Positions 1 to 11,364 of a stretch of 64,000 bases of DNA are shown piece by piece; position 1 is the first letter of the stretch, and each line of letters opens with the position of its first letter. Under the pieces are notes generated by a model, which had not been told where the DNA came from, did no database searches, and saw nothing but the letters and a program-made list of their open reading frames with translations. The stretch covers positions 1,903,282,644-1,903,346,643 of the forward strand of contig OY728163.1 of assembly GCA_963277665.1 (NCBI GenBank), given 5' to 3'. Source of the stretch: Viscum album. Taxonomy: Eukaryota > Streptophyta > Magnoliopsida > Santalales > Viscaceae. A program made the position numbers and the translations under genes.

Positions 1-3000
1 GATATTAGAATGAATTTAATGTTTTTGAAAACATTTTTCTAGATGAAATATATATTTAATATGTAATATAATACATTTAAAATTATAATATTGAACTTTG
101 AAATTTGTTTTTAACATTTTTGAAATGAAAGCAATGTTTTTTTCAAAAAAAAATATTTTTTTGGTTATTGTATTTTAATCAAATATTCACATGGTTAATT
201 ACACTTTTAGTATAATTTTAAATTAAAATAATAATTATTATATTTAAAATAATCTAATTATTTCCTTTAGTGTCAAAATTATAAATGATTTATCTTTAAA
301 AATCAGTTTTATGCATAAAACATGTATTTTTCTAAAAACAATTTTCCTTACATTTTGGGAACTTATATTAATCTTAATTACTTACACTTCGTGGAATTGA
401 ATCATAAAAAATAAATTAAGTATTTTGAATAAGAATAATTAATATTAAGAAATAATCCAATCTTAATTTTTGTTCATAATGAATACTAAACATGGTAAAT
501 ATTTATCAACTCAGTTAAGGGTAAAATGGGTTTAAAAGGTTAAAATAATGAAATCAAGCTTCAATATAGCACAAAAACATTCTTAAATCTATTGGGTTTG
601 TTTTATTTAGACCAAAATCTTCTTATATTCTAATTATTAATTATTTAGATCCAATTAAATTTAGTATTAAATATATTATATAATAAATTTTCAAGTATTT
701 ATATGTTTTCCACCCACCTCACTTATAAAAGGTCACCTATGCTCCTTTCTTATATACACCTATTGAGCCACTTATCATAACCAATCCCTTCCCAAATTTA
801 TTTTTCTCAACCTAGAGGTCTTGATCTCAAAAAAATCAATTCAATTAGGCATATGGTGTATGCTAAATGGGATTACCCAAATAATAAGAGGATATAATTC
901 GTCCCACTAAGATGGAATCCAATGTAAGCATTTTTCATCTCAATTCCACTTTAATGAGACATATTTAATATTATGCACTGAATTTATTTTATATGGTGTA
1001 AATACATCCTCGTTTACATATCATATCACAAATTTGACATTATTCATAGTATATAAAGTTTCAATGTTGGTTTTCACATTTAAGAGGTTTTTATTCAAAA
1101 TTCATTAAATTTTGAAAGGTTTATATAACAATCTCACTCTTATTAGGAATTGTCCATGTTTAAATTTACATTGTATGAATTGTATGTTCTTCCTATTCTC
1201 AAACCCCATGTATTTTGTTCTCATTTGTTTATTTTTTTTGTGTTCCATGTTTTTATGAAAAATGTTCACCTCATTTATACACAATGAACAAAATAATTCA
1301 TTTAATAAAAATAATACATATTTCTTATTTTAGTTCAGGAATCTTTTTCTTCCATTTCCATGTATTTTAAATAATTTTATTAAAGTTTTTTTCTTATAAT
1401 TAACAGTTTAATTAAGATAATTTTATACTATATTTTACATTATTTATAAATTTTTTAAAATAAACTTTTTTTTTCTGAACAAGTAATTTTTTTGGATTTT
1501 TTTACAAAAGTGTGAAATGAATTTCCCTTTTAATGTGAATAGTTTGAATAGATTTCCCCACTCCTATGACCATTATCCACTTTTTAGTTTTCTATATATG
1601 TTTTTTTATTTTTCCAATAAAACCATTTTCTACTATTCATTGACTTTTTATTTTTTTATTAAAATAAAAAATTCATTATTTTATAAAATATTGGAAGAAA
1701 ATAGAAATGATTTATAAATTCCTTATAAAATTGATAGAATCTGTTTATGGAAATTTCTGTTTATTGTTTAAATTCCATTTTCCTCTGTAATTCTCAAAAT
1801 AATTTCCTTTATTACAAATCTTCATTTTTTGTGAAGTGATTTCCTTCTATAATCTTTTATAGATTTATCGACTGTAACTTATTTTGATATCATTCACTTT
1901 CATGTGATCATGTTTTCTACCACTCTTCATTATTCATTGGACATTATTTTTATTTTTATTTTACATATTTTAAGTATCATGGATTCATTTGATATCATTT
2001 ATACTACTTTTATAACTTCCTAACCATATGACATTTCAATATATGGTGTTGTTAAAAGAATATTATTAAGAACGTTATTTCATTTTCTGAGGAAATATTG
2101 ATGTTTTGTATTCTTTATTCAATATTTATATTTATTAACTAATAATACAAATTGATTATATATTATATTTGTCATTAAATATATTAGGAATGTGTTGGAC
2201 ATATGTAAGTAAATGTTGGGACCCATTTATATATGGTCCTTGATGTTTCAAAAGTTTCATGAGATAAATAGTAATCTAAATAAATTGGGTATTTAGTTTA
2301 TACCTACCCATTCAATGAAATTTCATGGCATAAGTAATTGATGGTAAGATTCAAAATGTATTGTCATGAGACCTTGATGGAAAGATCTGGATGTCTAGAA
2401 TGAGGCCTTGAAGGTAATATCATGATGTATGACTTTATACATTTCATTCATTAATATTTTAGTTATTATTATCAATGTTATTATTATGTTGATATTTTCC
2501 AATGATAAATTTTGAAACTAATTTTTTTGAATTAATTTAATATTTTATAACTATCCACTCAACCATATTGTCCATTCCCTATCTACACATGATATATTTT
2601 GTTGTATACATTCCCTTACTAATCATTTGATCTCACCCTTTAGTATGTCTCCATTAACCTATAATATAAAGAAGAAATATTTTAATGATATTCAAGTATA
2701 CAATAAATTTTATTGTGCTAATTTTAATTTTTTTAATGTAATATGGAAATCATTTATGTATATAATATAAAAATAAATCTAAATAGATCAAAAATTTATG
2801 GTGTGATCCCTTGTATCTTATACCAATGTAGTGAAGTAGATACCAACTCTGAGTAACTAAAGTTGGGGACATTACAGTTGGAATCAATGGAATTTTAATA
2901 AGAACCTTTGGAACTACATTTTATAAGAACATAGTTATCACATACATTAAGATAAAACCATAAAATGTTTAATATCTATAAAGTATTTTTAAATTATGGA

Positions 3001-3125
3001 TCATTATTAATGATGTTATGAGAATATTATGTGTGTTCTATTGATTAGATATGTCACCTAGTAGAATAAAGGTAATCCATGTCAACACTCATAGTCAATG
3101 TAGGGATTTATTGTTAAGTACACAA
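1..3125. other. AT-rich intergenic DNA, no gene recognised
   Basis: Both strands are full of stops and homopolymer runs. A TATA-like box near 722 sits in a locally less AT-rich stretch (700-850) that resembles an LTR promoter, but I could not find LTR ends. Around 2360-2420 the phrase CCTTGATGGAAAGAT recurs in altered form as CCTTGAAGGTAATAT, a weak local duplication. A 66-codon frame at 1517-1717 is low complexity (Phe/Tyr rich) and unlikely to be real. Confidence 0.5.
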
Positions 3126-3131
3126 TGCTAG

Positions 3132-3161
3132 ATACCCTGAGAGGGGGGTGAATCAGGGTAT
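3132..3161. other. Hairpin at the LTR end
   Basis: ATACCCTGA at 3132-3140 is the perfect reverse complement of TCAGGGTAT at 3153-3161, leaving a 12-base G-rich loop. It lies at the last ~35 bases of the Copia-E LTR. Related shorter hairpins occupy the same place in both Copia-A LTRs. Confidence 0.7.
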
Positions 3162-3715
3162 GAAAAATTAAAACAAATACCCCTTTTGATCTTGTTTTGT
3201 TGTTAGACAAAACCATATTCTCTGTCTCTATCCCACTGGAGAATATGAAGGAATCTTAAAGCATGCATAAGACACAACAATTTTACTTGGTTCACCATCA
3301 CTAGGCTACGTCCAAGGAGCATACACCGGAAATGTGCTGATGTACCAAATCCACTATAAGAACACTATTGTTTAATAGTTCAAAGCAGACTCACTATCCA
3401 TCCTCGTTTACAACCAATCACAATTTTAAAGCTCACTACTCTCTCAATTGAAGATATCTCACTGCTACTTCAAATGTTACACTCACAGTTTAAAGACTTA
3501 TAGGTCCATTCATTATCTCTAATGAATGTATCCTTCACTATGTATAGATGCTCTCTTGAATTCCAATTTTCATCCACTGATGAATACCCCTTTAACACAG
3601 GTGTATTGGGAAACTTCCAACCTTCACTCAACCCTAGGGTGACTTGTGGGAACCTTTAACTAGTCTAAAGCCTCCACCTTTTTTTTGGAAAAAATCACTT
3701 GGGCACCAATTTTAT

Positions 3716-3785
3716 ACTTGCACGCCACTACTTGTGCCCCACTACTTGCACGCCACTGCTTGCATTCCACTGCTTGTGTGCTAAG
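3716..3785. repeat. 14-bp minisatellite inside the Copia-E LTR
   Basis: Five consecutive 14-base units vary around ACTTGCACGCCACT, starting at 3716, 3730, 3744, 3758 and 3772 (the last one short). The core CACTTG(C/T)(A/G)(C/T)GCC returns in dispersed copies at about 4068-4180. The cluster is much richer in GC and CpG than its surroundings. Confidence 0.8.
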
Positions 3786-4311
3786 ATACATGCACACCAA
3801 AATACTAGCATGATCATAGCTTGGATTTTCTCTAAGTGTTGTGCTTCATCCCAAATGAGTATGGGTATCCCTATATTTATAGGCATTTTGGGGACCCTGC
3901 GTGAGAGTTGCACCACTCACCTTGTACGGGACTCCGTGGATTGTGTGTCACTCTGTAACTTGTGCGACCCTTCTTAACATTCATGACCAATGATTATTTG
4001 AACACCACATGTAAACTTTCACACTACTTTATTTATTTAGTCATATTTTGGGGTGATGAAAATTAAATTATGACTTGTGAACAACTTCTTCACTTGTGTG
4101 CCAATTCTTCACTTGCACGCCCCTTTATGACTTGTGCGCCACACTTGCATGCCAATTATTCACTTGCGCACCACTTTATTTCCTTTTTCGTAATTGGATG
4201 TTTGATTATGAAACATTCCTTGGTGCACAAAATTCCAATCGACCACTTTTTCAACAAACACAATCACCTCAAAAATGCTTTAATGATACCTTGAGGTATT
4301 TTTTCCCAACA

Positions 4312-4740
4312 ATCTCCCCCTTTGGGTTTGTTAATAACAGTTTCATAATTTGATACCTTGTTAAATAATCATCAATCAGAACCACCATTCGCCTCTTGAG
4401 ATTCTGATAGCGATCAAAGATTTACTCAACACGTACTCTAATCCCACATGGCAAATTCTCGTCATGAGAAACAATAGTATAATGAAAAGTTCATCAAATA
4501 ATTTCTTCATTCCTGACACTGAAACCAATCAATTGATTTAATCACGAACCTCATCTATCGTGATATATCTTCCATGATCTATCACTTTAAGCATCGACAG
4601 ATATAAAAATCTCCCCCTATGTCATTGCTCTCCCCCTATCTTGGTGCTCCACCTATCAGCTTCTCCTCATGTCTTTGACTGAGACATTTTCTCCCATTTA
4701 GAAGTCACACTTTTACCCCCTTTTTCAATGAACCTAAATG
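4312..4740 (-). other. Copia-E polypurine tract and pol-LTR spacer
   Basis: The tract next to the LTR (minus strand AAAGGGGGAGAT) is followed upstream by two further AGGGGGAGA-type tracts, complementary to 4610-4620 and 4627-4637. Repeated polypurine tracts between pol and the 3' LTR are known in some plant copia lineages such as SIRE-like elements; assigning this element to that lineage is inference. No open frame is visible. Confidence 0.6.
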
Positions 4741-4837
4741 ACACTCTTTTGTGGTATGTAACATAGTGGATAATATAGATTAGAAAACTATGGAAAACCA
4801 CACCAAACCTCTGGAAGAGGGGGCTCCACATCCACAC

Positions 4838-4957
4838 TTTCTTATGTGTGGGGAGTCGACTGAACTCCTAGATCTAGTTGTTGTCTCTCAAAATCTTCCT
4901 TGGGTAAGGCCTTTATTAGAATTTCGAAAACCTGTAGTTCTGTAGGCTCATATGCAA
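4838..4957 (-). pseudogene. C-terminal end of copia RNase H (Copia-E)
   Basis: Minus-strand translation gives a segment beginning TELQVFEILIKALPKEDF and continuing with a leucine-rich LDLGV motif. It corresponds to the usual copia ending QVADIFTKALPKERF...LGV at the end of the Pol polyprotein. It lies upstream of the polypurine tract and LTR in the right order and orientation. The rest of Pol is absent: at about 4960 the sequence changes to a plus-strand gypsy remnant, so this is a truncated element. Confidence 0.75.
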
Positions 4958-4964
4958 ACTTCGT

Positions 4965-5190
4965 GAGGTGGTATAACTGGAACATGACCTCTCTTATGAG
5001 GAGTAACTAGTGGAGATCTTGGATCGTAGAGAGAAGGTTCTAAAAAAAGACTACCCGCCTTGTTAAGGTGTTTTGTAGAAACCAATAATGAGAAAAAGGC
5101 AAATGGGAACCAGGCGAGTCTATGAGGCAGAAGTATCCACACCTTTTCTCTTTTGAGGGTATGAGTTAAAATTTTGGTGATGAGATTTTT
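4965..5190 (+). pseudogene. C-terminal end of Ty3/gypsy integrase (Gypsy-1)
   Basis: In frames joined across one or two single-base shifts, the plus strand reads LSYEE, EILDRREKVLKK, RLVKVFCRNQ, WEPGESMRQKYPHLFSF and finally NFGDEIF. This order is the hallmark C-terminus of plant gypsy Pol (LxYEExPVxILDRxxKxLR...VKVLWRN...EATWExExxMRxxYPxLF...FGDEI). Stops interrupt it and a frameshift lies in the A-run near 5043-5049. It runs directly into a polypurine tract and LTR. The upstream pol is missing, with a breakpoint near 4960 against Copia-E. Confidence 0.8.
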
Positions 5191-5204
5191 TAAGGGGGTA
5201 AAAA
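5191..5204 (+). other. Gypsy-1 polypurine tract
   Basis: TAAGGGGGTAAAAA sits immediately before the LTR start TGTAACGAC. It is the primer for plus-strand DNA synthesis in LTR retrotransposons. Confidence 0.75.
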
Positions 5205-7006
5205 TGTAACGACATGAACATTTGAATAATTTTTTCTCCCAATTTTTTTGTGTTATATTATTTTATACTCAATAAAACCATATCCTTCAATTAATGAAGT
5301 GAGTATAATTAAAATGATACCATTGAGTTTCGATTGTTATATGATTGTTGGTCAATATGACTACTAGAAACTATAACGTTACGATTATTGTTTATAAATA
5401 CAAATGATCATGGTTAATTAATACATAATGAAGAGTCGGTGACCTCATCTAGTAGGCTTGGGCCATACGAAGACCATCTGTCAGAGCATGGAAAAGAGGT
5501 TGCATTACTGGGATTTTCTCTAGACCAACCACAAGATGAACTTCAACATGTGTATCTTGAATGGAATCGCCTAAGTGATAATTTCAAGATGATAGAAATC
5601 ACCACTAGGGAAATGTTGTTCATGCCACCCCCAGATTCTATCACCATAGCACACCTTACACTTAGGTACTATACATGTGTTATAAGGGGATGTGTAACAA
5701 GGCCTTAGTTACTTTGGGTAATCCTTTTATATAAATAAAATTTTTAGTTATTTATATTTTAAAATTTGTGTATTTCAAATATCCGAATAAATATGGGATG
5801 AATTTATAGAAGTTACATATTATTGAAGAAATTTGGAAAATGTGGTACTTTTAAATATTTATGTGTACTTTAAATAATTAATAAAGTGAAATGATTTTTA
5901 AAAATGGTCTTCTACCATTTTAATTAGTAATAAATTTAGCATCTAATAAAATTAACTTAATTTATAGTGAATAGTAAAATAGGAATAGTAATAGTACCCT
6001 TATGAATAGTAATGTGACCAAGGCATTAGTAACCACACTTAAGAAAGTATAAATAAAATTTAGGCATCTTGAATTGTGAAGTGATATAATAGCATAAGTA
6101 AATAATTGTTTCAAAATTTATTAGTTAGGTATTAGTATTAACATCGGGTAAATAGTGTTTTTACTTAAAAATTAAATATCTCATAATTACAAATTTATTT
6201 TCATAAAATTTAGTACTTTTTTGAATTTAGAGTATCAATATTAGGTTAGGTTGAATTTATGAGATTTTTATAAAATGTTTTGTTTTTCAGTGAATAGTAA
6301 AAATACAATTTTGAGTTTTGGTGTGCTTAATGACATCATTAATGATGTAAAAATGATGTAATAATTATGGTCAACTTTTGAATAGTAATATATGTTATAA
6401 GGTGTCCCAAGTGTCCAATACCGTGGGAAAATACCACGAGAAAGCCCATTGTTTTTCAAATATCACTGATGAGGTGTCCCTTGGAAATTAATAAAATATT
6501 CCCTCACTTATGCTATAAATACCAACCCATTACTTCATTCCATTCATTAAAAAACCCTCCTAAATGAAGCTCTGGTTTTTATAACTCAAAATTAGACCTT
6601 CCACGGTCCCCTCAAGTCCCCTAAATTCCAAAACTTTGAGCTTTTGAATTTACTCTTTAAGGTAAGAGAACCTTTCATCCTCCTCTTTTAAGAGAGAATC
6701 ACCAAGGAAAATAATATGTCTATGAGAAATCCTGCCACTCCCATAAAATAATGTTTTCTTATATCATACCTCTAAATAAATAACTTCCACATGTTAAATA
6801 AAAATCCTCATCATTACCCAACCTCTACACATGGACTATGAATTAGCAGGTATCACCCAAAATTATAAAGGATGAATTTGTAAAAACTAGAGAATATCTA
6901 GATGATATTACAAAATAAGGAAATAGAAAATCATAACTAGATGCTATGTGACACAAGAACTAACTTCATATACCACACTACAATGTCTTAGAGATATGGT
7001 CCAACT
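5205..7006 (+). repeat. Gypsy-1 LTR, flanked by internal sequence on both sides
   Basis: The LTR starts TGTAACGACATGAAC at 5205 after the polypurine tract. A TATA box (GCTATAAATACC) lies at 6513-6520 and is followed by a C-rich leader. The right end is placed just before a primer-binding site at 7011, so the exact last base is uncertain. A 89-codon frame at 5439-5708 lies in the U3 part; I do not recognise it. The phrase AACAAGGCCTTAGTTAC near 5697 recurs as GACCAAGGCATTAGTAACC near 6016. Having pol and PPT on the left but a primer site on the right, this single LTR serves two internal regions. Confidence 0.65.
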
Positions 7007-7010
7007 AATA

Positions 7011-7027
7011 TGTTATCAGAGTCTAGG
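7011..7027 (+). other. Primer-binding site (initiator Met tRNA type)
   Basis: TGTTATCAGAGTCTAGG matches the plant retrotransposon primer site TGGTATCAGAGCC closely, with differences that are mostly C-to-T. It indicates that internal sequence of a plus-strand element starts here. Confidence 0.65.
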
Positions 7028-7384
7028 AGAAAGTATATGTTGGATTCCAAACCTATTGTTCTCTCCATGTTCTGATATCCAAATTCAAGACCCCTTTAAC
7101 ATTATTTCCCTAAATCCCTAGACTAGTCCTCACATGATAGCTAGCTATAGTCATCCTCCCTAGGATAAACCCACTTTGATACCTATTTGAAATGACCATA
7201 CCCACTGATACCCCACATAAATTCTAGTACTATGATATTTCTACCCTATGGCTACCACAAATAACCTATGGGATAATGACTGGAACTATATAGGAATATA
7301 TCACATAATGTGACGCCTTATCCTAATGAAATTTTATATAATAGACACCACCTGAAAATAAATAGTAATATAGAATTTAACTAA

Positions 7385-7420
<36 letters not shown>

Positions 7421-7639
7421 GTGGCAAATGCTAATATCAATAAAGGTAAACCAATACATAACTCATAATGACGAAGGGGAAAGATACATGCACAAAAACT
7501 AAAAATGAAAGACCTGTATAAGCAGCTAATATGATGAGGTCCTCACATTAAGCTAGATACAAGAATGTGTGATTCATATTACTATAATCCATTGGTCCTA
7601 TAAACTCCTCCAACATTTTCTCCACCAAGGTAGTTAATA
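7028..7639 (+). other. Leader of Gypsy-1 interior, no open frame
   Basis: This stretch follows the primer site and should be the untranslated leader or gag start of a gypsy element. I see no gag motif. A (TA)n tract occupies 7391-7415. The sequence is cut at 7645 by Copia-A. Confidence 0.4.
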
Positions 7640-7644
7640 GGAAT

Positions 7645-9111
7645 TATGGGAACCAAGGCTATTTTTTATTGGATATAAAGTTTGGTTTGTGTTTGTTTTT
7701 AATAATCATGTGGAAGATCTGAGAGTTTTCCAGGAAAGGGATTATATAGTTCAAGCGGAAAATAGTATTGAACGTGACGTTGTTTCCTAGTGTTTTTCAA
7801 AATTTGGGGGTTCAAATTGTGGTGGATGGATTTCAATGCAAAAAATAGTTTTTCTTGAAGTCCTTAATAAAATATAGAACTATCATGAGTTCAGGAAATA
7901 TGGGCTTCGCGAGTTGTGTTTTGAAAAGGAATAAAGAAATATGATGATGTTTTCTGTGATTAAAATTGGCATCACGAATGGAGATGGTGTTATCTATGAT
8001 TACAAGAATTAGAGATTCGTAGTCATTGACAAAAATCTTCATGATTAAGAAGATAAATGTGAAGGGATTTAATAGAACGCTCTAAAATTGCAATGATCAA
8101 TGAGAATAGAACATTTACATGGTGTTCCGCCGAAGGAGTTTCACCACGAAGATGTTTTTGACGGGTCTGGAAAATGTTCTAGAGGTAGTGGAGATTCGCG
8201 AATGGCCGATTCTACAAACATTAGGCTACCCCCACATTATTCTATTGAGTTCTTCTAGGATAATCCATAAATGATCTGATTTCGTGAAGGTAAGGGAGCT
8301 TCACAAATCTGGATTTCTCTGTGATCTTGAGCATCATTATAATACTATAAGTCTTGAATAATGTTCAATGATTTTGTATAAAGGGTTCTTCATGATGATG
8401 GGGTATTCTTTATTAACTTTATGAGCTTTGTGAAGATAGTTAGTTCTGCGAAGGAAAATGAAATTTGCGAATATAGTTAGTTTTGTGAAGGTATGTGTGC
8501 TTTGTGAAGGAATTTTATTCCACATAGGAAAGGGTGATTTTCAATTAAGTGATCTTTGCAAAGAATCTTCGTTAAAGTAAATATTGATTATCATGTTTAA
8601 GTGTATAGGTCTTTTTGAGTGCATCAACTCAAGATTGTGGTGCAAGAAGAGTCCCGTGCTAAGTCGGGGACAAGGAATTTATTGGAAATTCATTGAAGAT
8701 ACCCTTAAGTTGATAAATTGAGTAAGACTTCACCCAAGGAAGTAGGCCTAGGGAAGTTAGTGTAAGTTTTTTGAGGGACATTATGAATTATCCCTAAAAT
8801 ATTATAATGGTAGTGTGCCTAGAAAAGAGTGATTGTGACCAAACTTCTGTAATCTAAAAATAGTGAAGATTAGTGGACTTAGGATTGACTGACACAATAT
8901 CTACATATTCTCCTTGGATATAGCCCTTAGTGGTGAAAAGGTAAAATTGTTTCTTGTCGTATCTTTTTATGTAAATGTTTTATTACTGATCTTATCTATC
9001 ATATAGTTTTAATGAGTTTTGACCAATGTGGAAACAAGATCCATAACTTTGAGAGAAATATTTGTCACCCTAATTCACCCCTCTCTACTCAGGGTGTCCC
9101 AGGATACAACA
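7645..9111 (+). repeat. Copia-A 5' LTR
   Basis: It aligns over its whole length with 14048-15494. Good anchor stretches are TTTCCTAGTGTTTT at 7785 and 14187, and GTGGTGCAAGAAGAGTC at 8638 and 15018. The start TG has decayed; the end is ATACAACA. Where the 3' LTR keeps a TATA box, this copy reads TCTACAAAC (8211-8219), so its promoter is probably lost. Dispersed CTTTGTGAAGG/CTTCGCGAAG motifs recur at 7907-7915 and 8425-8520. A decayed primer site (TGGAATATAGGT) follows at about 9119. Confidence 0.9.
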
Positions 9112-9161
9112 TGTTTTATGGAATATAGGTTGCAGTTGTTAAATCTATCCTTATTTTTTTT

Positions 9162-10990
9162 ATGGATAATTCAGTAAATCATAGGGGAGTTCACTTATTT
9201 GATTGAAGTAACATTAAGATTTGGAAGAATAGGATGAGATCTAATCTAAAATCTCATGGAATGGATAACCTTTTTGCTCTTGCATAAGGAATACAAGTCA
9301 TAGATCCAAAAGGGATTTCTATAACTGATATAGATAAGGAAATTCTTCATGTAGATGCTAAAGTGCAGAATGCCCTCACTACAGCACTTTCAGATTAGAT
9401 CTATCTAAAATTGATGAGATATAATTCAAAAAAGTCTGTGTGGAAAAAATTGGAGCATATATATGAAGGGGAAAACAAAGTAAAGGGGGATAAAATACAA
9501 GTCTTGTAAAACATTTGTTAAGATCTTAATATGAATCCTAATGAGAATGTAGATTCCTTCATCAATTGAATTACAAAAGTAGTAGTATCAATATGAGGTC
9601 TTGGGGAAGAAATAAAAGACATTACCCTTTTGAAGAAAGTTTTGAGAAGTCTTAAACCACTATAAAACACCAATGTGTCATCCGTTGAGAAAAGAGATAT
9701 TTCTAAACTTTCTTTGGATGACTTACTGAGATGTCTAGTGGAATATGAAATGAGAGTAAATCTAGAAGATGCAACAACACATTTCAGCAAGGAAATGGAA
9801 TTCAAATCCATGGAAAAACTGTATATTTCAAGAGATATCATCAATAAAGATAATGAGAAAGGGGAAATTCTTTCACTCTTTTCTAGGAAATTCGAGAGAA
9901 GAAAAGGGATATTTGAAGTAAATATACGCTTTTCATGTTTTTTTTGGTAGAGTTGGACACATTGCTTCTCAACGGTCAAGGAAGATTGATGATGATGAAT
10001 GAGAAGTTTTAAACTCACAAAATCCTCAGAAAATGTTTTCTAAAAAGGGAATCTTCAAATCTAGAAGTAAACTATAGAAAAAAGTTTTTTTGAAGAAGAA
10101 GATGATAACAAATTAATTGGGGAAGAAGAACCACAGATTAAATCTGTAAACTAAGCATCTATGATGGATACCATTGAAAAGTCAGAACCATAAACAAATA
10201 AAACAAGAGATCATCATTTGAGTGCTGATGCTGATCTCATGTTACTACACAATAATTATCTTGGTAATATTTACAAACAAATCAACATATGAAAAATTGG
10301 ATATAAATTCTGTAAGAATCATCATAAAATGTTGATCATATTGAAGCTAAAATTTAATGACTAGAAGAAGTAGTGAAAGTTCAATCAACAAACCATGAAA
10401 TCACAGAAGATGTAGTGGAACTAAATATCCTGATTAAATAATATTAAAAGGTAATAAATGAACTTAACTTCATAAAGGATGATAAATCCAATACTATTGA
10501 GGGAATCAAATAAGAAGTTGTTACTCTTATGAGTAAACTTTAAAGTGAATGAAATTCAAAATAAGAAAAAAAGAAAATATTTTTTGGAAAATTCACAGAT
10601 GATGAGTTACTCATGAGAGATAAGCATGGTTCCGATGGAATTGAAAATATCTTGAATGATCAAAGACCCACATGAATGGTAAATAGTCTAATTGTTTTTC
10701 ATGAGGAAACATAAAATGAGACAAATAAAATGGGTCAAAATAAGGGTAATCTGAAAGTTTTACAAGTTGAAAAGTCACCTGAAGTGCTGAAAAGAAACCC
10801 TCAATTCAAAATGAAAGGATATCTGAAAACTATCCTCAAGAATCTAGAAATGATATGTAGTAAAACTACCTTCTTAAATAAGGATACATGAGGAAGAATA
10901 TAAACAAGAAGACATTTTCACTTATGAAATATCAATTTTATAGCTATCTAGGTCATACCATGTCATACTACAAAGAAGCAAGGAGTTACT
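9162..10990 (+). pseudogene. Copia-A gag, with ruined zinc knuckle
   Basis: The start at 9162 opens MDNSVNHRGVHLFD, followed by IKIWKNRMRSNLKSHGM, the usual N-terminus of copia Gag (…FDGxNYxxWKxxMRxxLxS). Downstream frames include YNSKKSVWKKLEHIYEGEN and VEYEMRVNLEDATTHF, both typical of the Gag capsid-like region. At 10930-10971 the frame reads YQFYSYLGHTMSYY, which fits the CX2CX4HX4C zinc knuckle except that all three cysteines are tyrosines. Many in-frame stops interrupt the gene. Gag normally forms the virus-like particle that packages the element RNA in the cytoplasm; this copy cannot. Confidence 0.85.
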
Positions 10991-11364
10991 TGAATGGGGA
11001 AGATCTAGGAATCCAACTAAGGAGAAACTATTAATATCCTATATATTATATAAGAAATAATTTTTCTTGATATTGTTTTCATTGTTCTAAATTTTTGTAT
11101 TTCTGGTAGAGGAACGATATAAACACTTCATATAGAACTCAGAGGCAAGTCCGTACTAATTAACCAGATGGTGTCTCTCTTTCAAAAAGGTTTTCTCCTC
11201 TGAAAGTAGAGTATGATTATGAAGAACCAGACCACATGGAAGAGATATTTGAAAGGCCATATTTATCCTTCACTCAACCAAATATTTCATGGAAGGAAAA
11301 GAGGAGAATTGAAAAGTAAAAACTTGTATAAGTATCCCTCAAATCTATAAAGAGAAACAACACA

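Larger units (their letters stand above)
3126..4311 (-). repeat. LTR of a minus-strand Ty1/copia element (Copia-E, 3' LTR)
   Basis: Read on the minus strand the LTR starts TGTTGGGAAAAAATACC at 4311 and ends TCTAGCA at 3126, so it has TG...CA ends and is 1,186 bp long. It is preceded by a classic polypurine tract (AAAGGGGGAGAT, minus strand, 4312-4323), which marks it as the 3' LTR. A TATA box (CCTATAAATATAGG, minus) lies at 3869-3882. The last bases match the LTR end of Copia-A in style (CCCTGATTCACC... then CAGGGT). Inside are short GC-rich tandem repeats. The matching 5' LTR is not in the window. Confidence 0.8.

Noticed and set aside
3699..4353. Several cysteine/histidine-rich frames (up to 92 codons) as small zinc proteins
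   Set aside because: They read through the 14-bp minisatellite and related words of the Copia-E LTR; the Cys/His pattern is a by-product of the repeat.
7391..7415. (TA)n tract as a regulatory TATA array
   Set aside because: Simple microsatellite without adjacent transcription-unit features.
9518..10018. Longest minus-strand frame, 166 codons
   Set aside because: It is antisense to Copia-A gag, whose plus-strand motifs explain the region; the open frame is a shadow.
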